Below are positions 25,601 to 35,055 of a stretch of 51,182 nucleotides of DNA, one piece after another. The translations under genes and the position numbers were made by a program. The DNA lies in assembly GCA_964369915.1 (NCBI GenBank), contig CAYJGG010000010.1:1-51182 (forward strand). The letters are read 5' to 3'. Each line of letters starts with the position of its first letter. Position 1 is the stretch's first letter. The notes below the pieces were generated by a model. The model searched no databases. It was not told where the DNA came from and worked only from the letters and a program-made list of their open reading frames with translations. Source of the stretch: RGIG3102 sp964369915. Its GTDB lineage: Bacteria > Bacillota > Clostridia > Oscillospirales > Ruminococcaceae.

Positions 25601-26598
25601 TATGCTGCACCTCCTGTTTTATTTTTTTCTTTTGAGCCGAATAATTTTTTTACAAGGCTTTCTTTTTCTTGAGTTCTAAATTTAACGTGAGCTTTTGGAT
25701 CAACAGCATCTCTCATACCTTCACCAATTAAGTTTACACTTAGAATTAGTAAAAATAATAGTATACCAGGGAAAATCCACATCCAAGGATAATTACGCAT
25801 AACAATTGAAGTTGATGCACCTTGAATTAATCCACCCCAAGTTGGGATAGGCTCAGATACTGAAAGACCTAAATATGCAAGTGATGCTTCTGACAGGATA
25901 GCTCCTGAGAAAGAAGTTGTTGCATTAACTATTACATAAGCAATAGTATTAGGAATTAAGTGACGTGTGATTTGTTTTAATGGTTTTATACCAAGAGCAC
26001 GACATGCTGTCATAAATTCTTGCTCACGAAGTGATAGAATTTGAGCTCTAATCATACGAGCAAGACCAGTCCAACCAAGACCACCAATGATAAACATCAT
26101 AAAAAATAAACGAAGCTGTGGATCAAGGTCAATAAATACAGCTGAAACTGTAATTGCGATTGGCAAGAATGGGAAGCTTGAAAATATTTCTGTTAACCTC
26201 ATTAAAAGATTTTCAACCCTGCCGCCGTAAAACCCAGCAGTACCACCTACAATTAAACCGATTGTTACAGAAATTATAGCTGCAATAAATCCGATTTGTA
26301 GTGATAAAAATCCACCTAAAAATACACGTGGAAAATAATCACGTCCAAATTCATCAGTACCAAAAATGTATTCTGATGAAGGAGCTATATATTTTAATCC
26401 GATATCTATATTAGCTAAGTCGTAGTTCGTTACAACAGTGTATAATTTAATTCCAAGTACCGAAAGTACGATAATTGAAAATATAACTAACCCTACAACT
26501 GCAAGTTTATTTTTGAAAAAACGTTGCACCATCAATTTTGAAGGGCTTACGATTTCTTCTTCATTAAATTTCTTTTTAGTATTTTTTTCTTTAATCAT
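25600..26598 (-). CDS. oppC: Peptide ABC transporter permease OppC
   Basis: This 332-residue inner-membrane permease has six predicted membrane segments. A cytoplasmic N-terminus with SPSKLMVQRFFKNKLAV is followed by the first segment, and an extracytoplasmic loop contains the FGTDEFGRDYFPRV motif typical of OppC/DppC. The EAA loop that contacts the ATPases reads CRALGIKPLKQITRHLIPN, and the family ending GEGMRDAVDPK is present. The C-terminal tail is extended and lysine-rich. Its start overlaps the oppB stop by 8 bp. Together with OppB it forms the channel fed by the binding proteins at 27713 and 30227. Confidence 0.96.
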   Translation of the reverse strand: MIKEKNTKKKFNEEEIVSPSKLMVQRFFKNKLAVVGLVIFSIIVLSVLGIKLYTVVTNYDLANIDIGLKYIAPSSEYIFGTDEFGRDYFPRVFLGGFLSLQIGFIAAIISVTIGLIVGGTAGFYGGRVENLLMRLTEIFSSFPFLPIAITVSAVFIDLDPQLRLFFMMFIIGGLGWTGLARMIRAQILSLREQEFMTACRALGIKPLKQITRHLIPNTIAYVIVNATTSFSGAILSEASLAYLGLSVSEPIPTWGGLIQGASTSIVMRNYPWMWIFPGILLFLLILSVNLIGEGMRDAVDPKAHVKFRTQEKESLVKKLFGSKEKNKTGGAA

Positions 26599-27637
26599 TT
26601 TTAGAACCTCCTACCCTTACACGTGGATCAGCAAATCCATAGCATAAATCAACTAATAGGTTGCTAAATAGAGTTAAAAATGCATAGAATAATGTGATAG
26701 TTAATATAATTTGCTGGTCACGTTTTGTGTATGCATCTCTTAGTAAGCTACCAATACCTGGCCAAGCAAATATACTTTCAACAAGTACAGAGCCACTAAA
26801 TAGCGCTGGGATATAAAATCCGATTAGTGTGATTACTGGAATTAATGCATTTCTAAAAGCATGACGATAAATAATAACTTTATCTTTTAAGCCTTTAGAT
26901 CTTGCTGTACGAATATAATCTTGTTTTAAAACTTCAAGCATAGAGTTTCTAATGTAACGAATTAATGTTGAACTTGTTGTAATAACAGTAACTGTTACAG
27001 GTAGTACCATATGGTGAGCTAAATCTAAGAATTGCTCAAAGCTTCCGTCTGCATATGTTGCACGCACATCATACATGCCTGAGAACGGAAATATAGGAAT
27101 GAGGATAACAAAAGCGAAAATTAATAACATCGCAAAGAAAAAACTTGGTAGAGATATACCTGCAATTGAAAACACTGTAAAGAATTTATCAAAGAAAGAA
27201 TATCTTTTTACAGCTGATTTAATTCCAACTACAATTGAGAATAATAGCGCAATTACAAACGCTACTGAGTTTACTAATAATGTGTTTTTTAGATAAAACG
27301 GAACAACATCTATAACATCTTTTCTTAGTGAAGTTGAATAACCGAGTTCACCTTGAAATAGTCTGCCTACCCATTTTAAGTATCTTTCATGCATAGGACC
27401 AATTAGCCCTAATTCTTCTCTTAAAGCATCTAAATATCCTGGCTCAACTGGTTGTTCTGGATCAACGAATGCCCATATAGGATCCCCTGGCATCGATTGC
27501 ACTATAAAAAATAGTATGAAAGAGATTATAACTAATACAGGTATCATCTGTAATAATCTCCATGCTGCAAATCGCATTAATGGAACAACTGAGCCCATGA
27601 ATAATTGGAAGCTATTTTTACTGTTTTCTTTATTCAT
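26591..27637 (-). CDS. oppB: Peptide ABC transporter permease OppB
   Basis: This 348-residue permease has about six membrane segments. OppB/DppB marks are the FFIVQSMPGDP motif after the first segment, the EAA loop IRTARSKGLKDKVIIYRHAFRNALIPVITLIG and the C-terminal YGFADPRVRVG. The first segment is preceded by an N-terminal extension of about 25 residues. It begins after the weak stem-loop (27663-27696) that follows the binding protein gene, an arrangement that normally gives much more binding protein than permease. AGGAGAGTG lies upstream of ATG 27637. Confidence 0.96.
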   Translation of the reverse strand: MNKENSKNSFQLFMGSVVPLMRFAAWRLLQMIPVLVIISFILFFIVQSMPGDPIWAFVDPEQPVEPGYLDALREELGLIGPMHERYLKWVGRLFQGELGYSTSLRKDVIDVVPFYLKNTLLVNSVAFVIALLFSIVVGIKSAVKRYSFFDKFFTVFSIAGISLPSFFFAMLLIFAFVILIPIFPFSGMYDVRATYADGSFEQFLDLAHHMVLPVTVTVITTSSTLIRYIRNSMLEVLKQDYIRTARSKGLKDKVIIYRHAFRNALIPVITLIGFYIPALFSGSVLVESIFAWPGIGSLLRDAYTKRDQQIILTITLFYAFLTLFSNLLVDLCYGFADPRVRVGGSKND

Positions 27638-27662
27638 TTTAACACTCTCCTTTATATAAGAT

Positions 27663-27696
27663 AAGAAATAGTCATTATTAAAAATGACTATTTCTT
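27663..27696 (-). terminator. Stem-loop between binding protein and permease genes
   Basis: AAGAAATAGTCATT pairs perfectly with its complement around a 6-nt loop. The following minus-strand sequence (ATCTTATATAAAGG) has a poor T tract, so it probably acts as a partial terminator or mRNA-stabilising hairpin rather than a full stop. Confidence 0.75.
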
Positions 27697-27712
27697 AAAA
27701 AGTCTTTTAAAT

Positions 27713-29698
27713 TTATTCTGCCCAGTTAGCTTCAACTATAGCAAATGTCCAATCCCACATTGGTCCAGTTACAAAGTTTTCTAATTCAGCATTATATAAA
27801 TCATGATAGTCATTAGCATAGATTGGTAGAAGTGGATTTTCAACGTTTGTTAATTTTACCCATTCTTGATATGCTTCTTGGTATTGTGCTACGCCTTCAT
27901 CAGTAGATGGATCAGCATAACGCATTTCTTCTAGTAGTCTATCATTTTCTTCACTTACCCAACGAGATTGGTTAGTTGATGATTGCTCACCAAATGGATA
28001 GATAAAGTCACTATGGTAGTTTGTGTAACCATCAAACTCTGGTGTGTATGAAGTTGCTAGAGCAAATCCGTTGTATAATCTGTCTGATTCTGGTTGTAGG
28101 CCATAGTAATGGTCAAGTAGTACAGCAAAGTCAACTGTATCAACGATAAATTCAATACCGCTTTCTTCAATTGAGTGAGCTAAAGTGTTGTTTAGGTAAT
28201 CTGGCCAAGGTTCGCCACCGCAAGCAATACGGATGCTAGCTTCAACGCCATCTTTTTCATAAACGCCTCTTGCGTTAACTTCCCAGCCTGCATCTTCAAG
28301 AATTGTTCTTGCAGTTTCTGGGTTATATGTTAGTGGATCAATGTTTTCAGCAATCCATGCTTCATCAATCATCCAGAAATGTGGAGAATATGGAGCAGCA
28401 AGTGATGAACCGTAGTCACCAGTCATAAAGTCAACGAAAGTTTCTTTATCGAATGCGTAAGCAATAGCAAGACGCACTTCTTCGTATGCTGTAGCGCCAA
28501 AGTCTGTATGCCATGTTAAGTGACCAAAACCGTGACGTGCATAGTTATTATAAGTATGTGTTTCTGGAGTAGCTTTAACTGAATCGATGTATTCAGCTTG
28601 AATTTGTCCTTGTAGTAAGTCAATTTCGCCAGCTAATAGCATGTCGATATCTGTTTCGTTTGGAACCATTTGAACAACTACGCTTGTGATAGCTGGTGTG
28701 ACACCATTGATATTACCTGTGTAGTATTCGTTAGCTTCAAGTTTAACATCTGAACCTGGATTCCATTCAACAATTTTGTATGGACCAACGCCTAATGGGC
28801 TAGCCATATAGTTTGCAGCTATCATGTTAACATCGATAACTCCGTCTGGAGCCATTTGATGTTCTGCATACATGTAGTAAGCGAACTCAGTTTTAATTGT
28901 AAATGTTGGTTCTGCAACTGTGAATGAAATTGTGTAATCATCGATTACTTCCATTCCTAATAAAGATTTATCAGGAGTTCCTGCTGCTGCTGATTCATAG
29001 TAAGCATCAAAACCTGCTAGGAATCTTGGTTGAGAAGAACCTGAGCCTTTAGCTTGTAGGAATGTTGGATCTGAATACATATAATATGTAAACGCGATGT
29101 CAGCTGTTGTGAAATCTTCACCATCTGAGAATTTAATACCTTCTTTAACTTTAAAAGTCCAAACTTGGTACATTTCAGATTTTGTGTCAGCCATTGAAGT
29201 GATTTCTGCATTGATTTCAGCAACTTTTGCGTTTGCAGCATCAAGGGCTGCTTGATCAGCTTCTTCTAGTGTTGCAGTTTCATCAGTAGCTTGAGCTTCA
29301 GCAAGTTTTGCACTTAAATCAGCTACGATTGCTTCTTCTGGTAGTCTTTGTGCTACTAAAGCATCAACTTTAGTTTGGTATTCTGGATCATAGTTAGGGT
29401 TAGCAATATCTTCTGTTGTATAGCTATCTAAGTAATGAGCTAGAACTAGTTCGTTGTCAGCATTTGGAGTAAAGAACCCTAAGTTACCGTCAACTAGTTT
29501 ACGAACGTTATTATCATATGATGAGTTACCCCAACCTGACATAAATTCGCCTGCGAATGTTGTGTTACCAGCGATAAAAGTTCTACTTGAAGTTGATGTT
29601 CCTTCAGTTGTTCCTTCTTCAGCTGGTGTGTCGCTTGAGCATGCAACTAAGCTTAAAGCTAGAGCAGATGCTAAAACGATTGCTAAAAGTTTTTTCAT
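27713..29698 (-). CDS. oppA: Peptide-binding lipoprotein 1 (ABC transporter, SBP family 5)
   Basis: This 661-residue lipoprotein captures peptides outside the cell and delivers them to OppBC. The signal peptide ends in LVAC with Cys20 lipidated, followed by a Thr/Ser/Glu linker. Family 5 marks include WTFKVKEGIKFSDGEDF, NPLGVGPYKI-like ASPLGVGPYKIVEWNPG and the tail GPMWDWTFAIVEANWAE. An extra Ala/Glu-rich helical segment of about 75 residues (roughly 103-176) sits between the N-terminal strand and the VWTFKVKEG block. It is the first gene of the oppBCDF operon. It is closely similar to the protein at 30227-32158, evidently a tandem duplicate. Confidence 0.95.
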   Translation of the reverse strand: MKKLLAIVLASALALSLVACSSDTPAEEGTTEGTSTSSRTFIAGNTTFAGEFMSGWGNSSYDNNVRKLVDGNLGFFTPNADNELVLAHYLDSYTTEDIANPNYDPEYQTKVDALVAQRLPEEAIVADLSAKLAEAQATDETATLEEADQAALDAANAKVAEINAEITSMADTKSEMYQVWTFKVKEGIKFSDGEDFTTADIAFTYYMYSDPTFLQAKGSGSSQPRFLAGFDAYYESAAAGTPDKSLLGMEVIDDYTISFTVAEPTFTIKTEFAYYMYAEHQMAPDGVIDVNMIAANYMASPLGVGPYKIVEWNPGSDVKLEANEYYTGNINGVTPAITSVVVQMVPNETDIDMLLAGEIDLLQGQIQAEYIDSVKATPETHTYNNYARHGFGHLTWHTDFGATAYEEVRLAIAYAFDKETFVDFMTGDYGSSLAAPYSPHFWMIDEAWIAENIDPLTYNPETARTILEDAGWEVNARGVYEKDGVEASIRIACGGEPWPDYLNNTLAHSIEESGIEFIVDTVDFAVLLDHYYGLQPESDRLYNGFALATSYTPEFDGYTNYHSDFIYPFGEQSSTNQSRWVSEENDRLLEEMRYADPSTDEGVAQYQEAYQEWVKLTNVENPLLPIYANDYHDLYNAELENFVTGPMWDWTFAIVEANWAE

Positions 29699-29736
29699 TT
29701 TCTGTTTCCTCCTAAGTTTTTTTGAAAATTACATTT

Positions 29737-29765
29737 AGTATAATACATTTTTTTTTCAAAGTCAA
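29737..29765 (-). promoter_or_regulatory. Promoter of the opp operon
   Basis: On the minus strand TTGACT (29760-29765), a 17-bp spacer and TATACT (29737-29742) precede the binding-protein gene by about 40 bp. AGGAGG precedes the start codon. Confidence 0.8.
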
Positions 29766-30185
29766 CACAGTTTTTCCACACTTTTTTTGTGTTTCACTTA
29801 ATTTAATTAACAGAAATATGATTTTAACAACTTTAACAAAGCAAAAATTTTAGTTCAACTTAATTTAAGTCGGTTTATCACCTTAATCACCTTTTTACAT
29901 ATTTTTGTTTGTCTAAATGTACCAAACTTTTATATGATAAATACAGTCAGATTTTCGTTTTAACTAAAATAAATGCTATTTTCTCTATTTTTAATATTTT
30001 CACTTGACAAAAATAACCATAAGTTTAATTTTTTCTATTTTTTTGTATTTTATCTCAAAGAATAATTGATATTAATTATTTTGATTTTCAATAAAACATC
30101 TATCTTTAAATAGGTATTATATATATAATACTTATTTATATTATATATAGCTATTATATTTTAATAACGCTAATACCTTTTTTAA

Positions 30186-30215
30186 AAAGAATAGCTGATT
30201 TCTCAGCTATTCTTT
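30186..30215 (-). terminator. Terminator of the second binding-protein gene
   Basis: AAAGAATAGCTGA and TCAGCTATTCTTT form a 13-bp stem with a 4-nt loop. On the minus strand it is followed by TTTAAAAAAGG. The gene therefore looks monocistronic. Confidence 0.85.
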
Positions 30216-30226
30216 AAATTTATATC

Positions 30227-32158
30227 TTACTCTGCCCAGTTTGCTTCAACAATTGCATATGGCCAGCCCCACATAGGACCTGTTGAGAAGTTTTCTAAGT
30301 TAGCATTGTATAAATCGTGGTAGTCGTTTGCATAGATTGGAAGTAATGGATTTTCTTGGTTTGCTAGTTTTACCCAATCTTGGTAAGCTGTTTGATATTG
30401 TAGAACACCTTCGTCTGTTGAAGGATCAGCAAAACGCATTAATTCTAATAAAGCATCGTTTTCTTCATTTGTCCAACGAAGTTGGTTTGTAGAAGCTTGC
30501 TCTCCGTATGGATATACGAATTGTGAATGGTATGATGAGTATCCATCAAATTCAGGAAGTAGAGCTGCAGCTAGTGCAAATCCGTTGTATATTCTATCAG
30601 CTTCAGGTTGTAAACCATTGTAGTGATCTAGTAAAACCGCAAAGTCAACTGTATCAACTGTAAATTTAATACCACTTTCTGCAACAGAGTTTGCAGTAGT
30701 GTTATTTAGATAGTCTGGCCATGGATCACCGCCACAAGCAATACGAATTGCAGTAGTGTATCCATCTTTTTCGTATATTCCGTCTGCGTTCATTACCCAG
30801 CCTGCTGTTTCTAAAATTTCTCTTGCTTTTTCTGGATTATATGTTAATGGATCAATATTTTCAGCAATCCAAGCATCATCAAGCATCCAGTAGTGTGGAG
30901 AATATGGAGCCGGAACTGATTTACCATAGTCGCCAGTCATAAAGTCAACGAAAGTTTCTTTATCAAATGCATAAGCAATAGCTAAACGCACTTCTGGGAA
31001 TTGTGTTACGCCAAAGTCTGTATGCCATCCGATGTATCCGTATCCGTGACGATCGTAGTTGTTATAAGTTAAGTTTTCTGGATCTGCTTTAACTGCTTCG
31101 ATGTATTCTGCTTGGATTTGACCAGCTAATAAATCTACTTCTCCAGCTAAAAGCATATCTATATCAGTTTCATTAGGAACCATTTGTACAACTACATCTG
31201 TAACAGATGGAAGTACACCATTGATGTTTCCTGTGTAGTATTCATTTATAGTAAGTTTAACGTCTGAACCTGTATTCCATTCAACAATTTTATATGGACC
31301 AACACCAATAGGACTGTTTGTAAAATTCGCATGGATTACATTACAATCAATAACGCCATCTGGAGCTAATTGATGTTCTGCATACATATAGTATTCAAAA
31401 TCGCCTTTAATTGTAAAAGTTGGCTCTGAAACTGTAAATGCAATTGTGTAATCATCGATTACTTCAATTCCTAATAGAGATTTATCAGGAGTTCCAGCTG
31501 CTGCTGAATTATAATAAGCATTAAAACCTGTTAAAAAACTTGGTTGGTATGCACCTGAACCTTTTGCTTCAATAAATGTTGGATCAGCATACATATAATA
31601 AGTAAATGCTATATCAGATGTATTAAAATCTTCACCATCTGAGAATTTAATTCCTTCTTTAACATTAAAAGTCCAAACTTCAAATTGCTCAGATTTTGTA
31701 TCTTTTAATAATGCAATTTCATTTGCAATTCTTGCAACTTCTTCTGTTGCTGCTGCAACCGCTGCTTCATCTGTGCTAGTTGCTACAATGTCTTCTTGAA
31801 CAAGACTTTCTGCTGTTAGAGTATCAACTTTTGATTGATAATCTGGATCATAATTTGGATTATCAATTTTTTCAGTTGAATAATCTTCTAAATAGTGAGC
31901 TAAAACAAGCTCCCCGTCTGCGTTTGGTGTAAAGAACCCTTGGTTACCATCTACTAATCTACGAACATTTGTATCGTATGAAGATGCACTCCATCCAAGA
32001 ATAAATTCACCAGCAAAGTTTGTATTACCTGCGATAAATGCCTTTTGTGTGGTAGTTGCTTCTTCTGTAGTTTCACCTTCTGTTGTTGTATCACTTGAAC
32101 ATGCAACTAAACTTAATGATAAAGCTGCTGCTAAAGCGATTGCTAAAAGTTTTTTCAT
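30227..32158 (-). CDS. oppA: Peptide-binding lipoprotein 2 (tandem paralog)
   Basis: This 643-residue lipoprotein is a close paralog of the product of 27713-29698, with the same signal peptide plan (LVAC, Cys20), the same family 5 blocks (VWTFNVKEGIKFSDGEDF, SPIGVGPYKIVEWNTG) and the same ending (GPMWGWPYAIVEANWAE). Its helical insertion before the VWTFNVKEG block is about 18 residues shorter. It has its own promoter and terminator and no permease genes of its own, so it presumably shares OppBCDF with a different peptide preference or under different conditions. Confidence 0.94.
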   Translation of the reverse strand: MKKLLAIALAAALSLSLVACSSDTTTEGETTEEATTTQKAFIAGNTNFAGEFILGWSASSYDTNVRRLVDGNQGFFTPNADGELVLAHYLEDYSTEKIDNPNYDPDYQSKVDTLTAESLVQEDIVATSTDEAAVAAATEEVARIANEIALLKDTKSEQFEVWTFNVKEGIKFSDGEDFNTSDIAFTYYMYADPTFIEAKGSGAYQPSFLTGFNAYYNSAAAGTPDKSLLGIEVIDDYTIAFTVSEPTFTIKGDFEYYMYAEHQLAPDGVIDCNVIHANFTNSPIGVGPYKIVEWNTGSDVKLTINEYYTGNINGVLPSVTDVVVQMVPNETDIDMLLAGEVDLLAGQIQAEYIEAVKADPENLTYNNYDRHGYGYIGWHTDFGVTQFPEVRLAIAYAFDKETFVDFMTGDYGKSVPAPYSPHYWMLDDAWIAENIDPLTYNPEKAREILETAGWVMNADGIYEKDGYTTAIRIACGGDPWPDYLNNTTANSVAESGIKFTVDTVDFAVLLDHYNGLQPEADRIYNGFALAAALLPEFDGYSSYHSQFVYPYGEQASTNQLRWTNEENDALLELMRFADPSTDEGVLQYQTAYQDWVKLANQENPLLPIYANDYHDLYNANLENFSTGPMWGWPYAIVEANWAE

Positions 32159-32194
32159 AAATTTTTCCCCCTCATTTCATAAATGTTACTATCA

Positions 32195-32222
32195 AGTATA
32201 ATACGGATATTTCAAAAGTCAA
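32195..32222 (-). promoter_or_regulatory. Promoter of the second binding-protein gene
   Basis: On the minus strand TTGACT (32217-32222), a 16-bp spacer and TATACT (32195-32200) precede the start codon. The hexamers are identical to those of the paralogous gene, so the promoter was probably duplicated with it. GAGGGGG precedes ATG 32158. Confidence 0.75.
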
Positions 32223-32533
32223 TACGTCGATTTTTTGTTTAAAACTTAATATAATTAAGCAATTTTTAATATTTCTTATTTATTGCGCCCAATATCGACA
32301 TTAATCACTTAATTAAAATTAATAAATTCATTGTTTTGTATTTTTATACAATATTTCTAGTAATATACACTAAACTTTCACCATTTACACACGTGATTAT
32401 TTTCATTTTGTACAATGCAATTGTAAAAAAAATAAAAACAGCTTGTATTTATCGGCTAAAATTGTAGATTTAACCAAATCGATGTTTTTTCTAGCTTAAT
32501 TAATATTTATGCATTTTAAAATTAAAAACAATA

Positions 32534-32570
32534 AAAATGCTCAACTTTTTTAATAAAAGCTGAGCATTTT
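32534..32570 (-). terminator. Terminator of the MFS transporter gene
   Basis: AAAATGCTCA pairs with TGAGCATTTT, and an inner CTTTT/AAAAG extends the stem. It lies just after the stop of the minus-strand transporter gene. Confidence 0.85.
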
Positions 32571-32576
32571 AATATT

Positions 32577-33806
32577 TTATTTCTTATTTATAGGGGCAAT
32601 TTTTGCTATTGCTAAATTCACTAAGGATATAGAGGCTGCAAAAAGGAATATATAGTGTGGTCCAAATGAAGCCCATACCCATCCGCTCAAATAAGAGCAA
32701 ATTATAGACACCACATGATCTATTGACATTCCAAAAGAAATCGTTGGAGTTACTTCACTTTTATCAATTGCAATATTATTTAAATAAACTGCTCTAATAA
32801 ATCCCATCTGACTGGACATTCTATCTACTATAAATATGATAAAAGTTACTATCGCTGCTGTTCCTGCTGCTGGGAAATTTCCGGTTGAAATATTATACAC
32901 CATATAAGCAAAAGCAAGATAAACAGCGATAAAAGAAACAGCATCAGCATAAAGCATTGTTCGTATTCCAAATCTATCTAAACACCTTCCTAAAAACGGC
33001 ATAAAGAATATCCCTAAAATTGCACTACACATTAATAATAACGACATTGTATCTGCGCCTTGTCCTAAAATATCTATAATAACCCAAGGAGCATAAACGA
33101 TAACTATCTGCTTTTGAACTCCGTTCATAGTGGCTAATATATAATAATATTTATATTCTTTTCTAATAACCACTTTTTTGGGTGAGTATATAGATGCAGT
33201 AACACTTTTATTTAGATATAAAAGTAGTGCTGCAGCAATACCAAAACAAATTCCTGAAATTATAAAAGGTGATTTTATGTTTGTTTTAAATGAAAGGAAA
33301 TCAAATCTAAATCCTATAAATAATATAAATGATGCCACAAGGCTAAAAGCTGTATAAATCCCTTTAACATTTCCTATGTGATTCCCTAGTTTTCCATCAT
33401 TTTTTTTTGAAAATATAGATAAAGCGAGTGAATCTTGCAAAGGTAAGTAAATATGCACTCCCATAGAGAAAATAAAAATCACGGCTGTCATAGTGTAAAA
33501 ATTAGGAGTCCAAAATGCTAATATTAAAATTCCAACCATCGAAATACTTTGAGCTATAGCTGCTATTTTTATATCTCCTAATCGAGCTAACGTTGTTATT
33601 ACTAAAACAGCTATAATGCCAGGGAATTCACGGGGAATTTCTATAAATCCACGCTGCACAGCAGTTATATTATATGCATCTTTAAAATAGTTTGCCAAAG
33701 TTTGATCGCTAAAACCACAAGCTAAAGCAACAAAAGACACTGCAACTAAATATATTACTATAATATTTTTACTTTTCACTGTATCGTTTAATTGTTCTGT
33801 TTTCAT
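32577..33806 (-). CDS. Major facilitator superfamily transporter
   Basis: This is an MFS permease of about 409 residues with some twelve hydrophobic segments and a cytoplasmic N-terminus. Near the first segments it reads FSDQTLANYFKDAY, then ARLGDIKIAAIAQ where the MFS A-motif would lie between segments 2 and 3. A second-half equivalent is FLGRCLDRFGIRTM. I cannot name a substrate. Two adjacent ATG codons are possible; the second (33806) has better spacing from GAGG, so I use it. It is a single-gene unit with a terminator at 32534-32570. Confidence 0.85.
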   Translation of the reverse strand: MKTEQLNDTVKSKNIIVIYLVAVSFVALACGFSDQTLANYFKDAYNITAVQRGFIEIPREFPGIIAVLVITTLARLGDIKIAAIAQSISMVGILILAFWTPNFYTMTAVIFIFSMGVHIYLPLQDSLALSIFSKKNDGKLGNHIGNVKGIYTAFSLVASFILFIGFRFDFLSFKTNIKSPFIISGICFGIAAALLLYLNKSVTASIYSPKKVVIRKEYKYYYILATMNGVQKQIVIVYAPWVIIDILGQGADTMSLLLMCSAILGIFFMPFLGRCLDRFGIRTMLYADAVSFIAVYLAFAYMVYNISTGNFPAAGTAAIVTFIIFIVDRMSSQMGFIRAVYLNNIAIDKSEVTPTISFGMSIDHVVSIICSYLSGWVWASFGPHYIFLFAASISLVNLAIAKIAPINKK

Positions 33807-33920
33807 CATACACCTCTTTTATCTTAGCCTTATTCATCACCCCTATGTCTTATATGCGAGTAAAGTTAGCCTTAAAATATAATTATATATTAAATAATTA
33901 TAAAAAGCAATTTTCAAATT

Positions 33921-33959
33921 AAAAATCAGTATAGTAAATTTATTACTATACTGATTTTT
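33921..33959 (-). terminator. Terminator of the DUF368 gene
   Basis: AAAAATCAGTATAGTAA and its perfect complement form a 17-bp stem with a 5-nt loop, immediately after the stop codon of the minus-strand gene. Confidence 0.88.
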
Positions 33960-33960
33960 T

Positions 33961-34806
33961 TTATTTAACTAATTTTTCAATTCCTGTAACTACCGCTCCG
34001 CCTAAAGCCATTGCGAGTAAAGACGTTAGTATCACCTGAATATTATAGCTTGCATCAAAAGGAATAATCATTATACAGCTTGCTATTACTAAACCAAAAA
34101 TAAGGCTCATAGTGGCATTATGATTTCTTTTTAGTGCATAAGCTGTTAATTTAGAACTTATAACAATTCCTGATAATATACCAAATGCCATAAACCCTAG
34201 TGGGATTAAAACATTCATTTGAAAGCTTGTAACATTAGCAACTAATGAATTAAATAAATAGTATTCCCCTAAAATTAATAACAGCATACTTCCACTTACA
34301 CCAGGGATAAACATTGCAGCTCCTGCTATTATTCCTAAAAATATCATTTTGATTAAATAGAATAATTCAATACTTGGAAAATCAGTAATAACCATATTAG
34401 TTTCTTCTGGAGCTAATAACACCATAAGAATTATAACAGCACAACCAATAATAAAAGGCATAATGCTAATTTTATCGTTTGGCATTTCTTTTGTTTTTAA
34501 TAATGGAATAGAAAAACCAATCATCCCTAAAAAGCAAAATTTTGTTTGTGTTGGAAAATTCGCTAATGCAAATTCGATTATATTTGCAAAAGTTACAAGA
34601 CCTATTACAACTCCAACTAATAAAATCATAATATATTTTACATGCTTAATTTTTTCTTCGAAACTGCTTTTTGTTGAAAGAATTTCGCTTATTGCTGTCA
34701 TAACTGGTGTGAATATTCCGAAAATAACCATCATTGTGCCACCACTTACCCCAGGGATAATATTAGCAACACCAACTATAAATCCACCTATTAATAATTT
34801 TAACAT
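33961..34806 (-). CDS. popT: DUF368 membrane protein, PopT-type undecaprenyl-phosphate translocase
   Basis: This 281-residue protein has about eight membrane segments and the two inverted DUF368 repeats, each with a PGVSG motif: VANIIPGVSGGTMMVIFG near the N-terminus and AAMFIPGVSGSMLLLILG near residue 165. DUF368 proteins such as PopT are known to flip undecaprenyl phosphate back across the membrane, recycling the lipid carrier used for peptidoglycan and wall polymers. It is monocistronic here. Its neighbours (MFS transporter, surface proteins) do not add information. Confidence 0.9.
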   Translation of the reverse strand: MLKLLIGGFIVGVANIIPGVSGGTMMVIFGIFTPVMTAISEILSTKSSFEEKIKHVKYIMILLVGVVIGLVTFANIIEFALANFPTQTKFCFLGMIGFSIPLLKTKEMPNDKISIMPFIIGCAVIILMVLLAPEETNMVITDFPSIELFYLIKMIFLGIIAGAAMFIPGVSGSMLLLILGEYYLFNSLVANVTSFQMNVLIPLGFMAFGILSGIVISSKLTAYALKRNHNATMSLIFGLVIASCIMIIPFDASYNIQVILTSLLAMALGGAVVTGIEKLVK

Positions 34807-34857
34807 AAGTTTTTTCCTTTATATTTATAAATAATTTTGTTTTATCCAATGATAAGT

Positions 34858-34887
34858 ATTTTAACATACAATTATATTATATTGCAA
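34858..34887 (-). promoter_or_regulatory. Possible promoter of the DUF368 gene
   Basis: On the minus strand TTGCAA (34882-34887), an 18-bp spacer and TAAAAT (34858-34863) precede the gene by about 50 bp. The match is imperfect and in AT-rich DNA. Confidence 0.4.
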
Positions 34888-34952
34888 GAAAAATATAAAT
34901 AGTATTCATAATAAGAGGCTTTCTTTTTTATTTTATAATAACCTACATTCAA

Positions 34953-35008
34953 CACTTAACATACGCAAAGAAATTTTGATTTATATTATAGAAAGTAATA
35001 TCAATATA
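34953..35008. repeat. Dispersed intergenic repeat, copy 3 (degenerate)
   Basis: This copy reads ACTTAACATACGCAAAG, a short AT stretch, then GATTTATATTAT and an imperfect reverse complement. It aligns with the copy at 44680-44746 over about 35 positions. The leading hairpin has decayed and the palindrome has a mismatch. Confidence 0.6.
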
Positions 35009-35012
35009 TAAT

Positions 35013-35045
35013 AAATGACACAGCAAACCTTATGCTGTGTCATTT
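35013..35045 (-). terminator. Terminator of the first surface protein gene
   Basis: AAATGACACAGCA and TGCTGTGTCATTT form a 13-bp stem with a 7-nt loop after the minus-strand stop. The T tract beyond it is short (TCATTTATT). Confidence 0.8.
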
Positions 35046-35055
35046 AATTTAATGA

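Larger units (their letters stand above)
29699..30226. other. 528-bp intergenic region between tandem binding-protein genes
   Basis: It holds the opp operon promoter (29737-29765), the terminator of the second binding-protein gene (30186-30215) and a perfect 13-bp palindrome ACTTAATTTAAGT (29858-29870), with a related ACTTAATTTAATT at 29796-29808. An AT-only stretch near 30109-30175 contains inverted copies of AGGTATTA/TAATACCT. No open reading frame or RNA gene is apparent. Confidence 0.6.
32159..32576. other. 418-bp intergenic region upstream of binding protein 2
   Basis: It contains the promoter at 32195-32222, a perfect inverted repeat CTTAAT-ATA-ATTAAG (32245-32259), a related ACTTAATTAAAATT (from 32307) and the MFS gene terminator (32534-32570). 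I see no gene or structured RNA. Confidence 0.6.
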
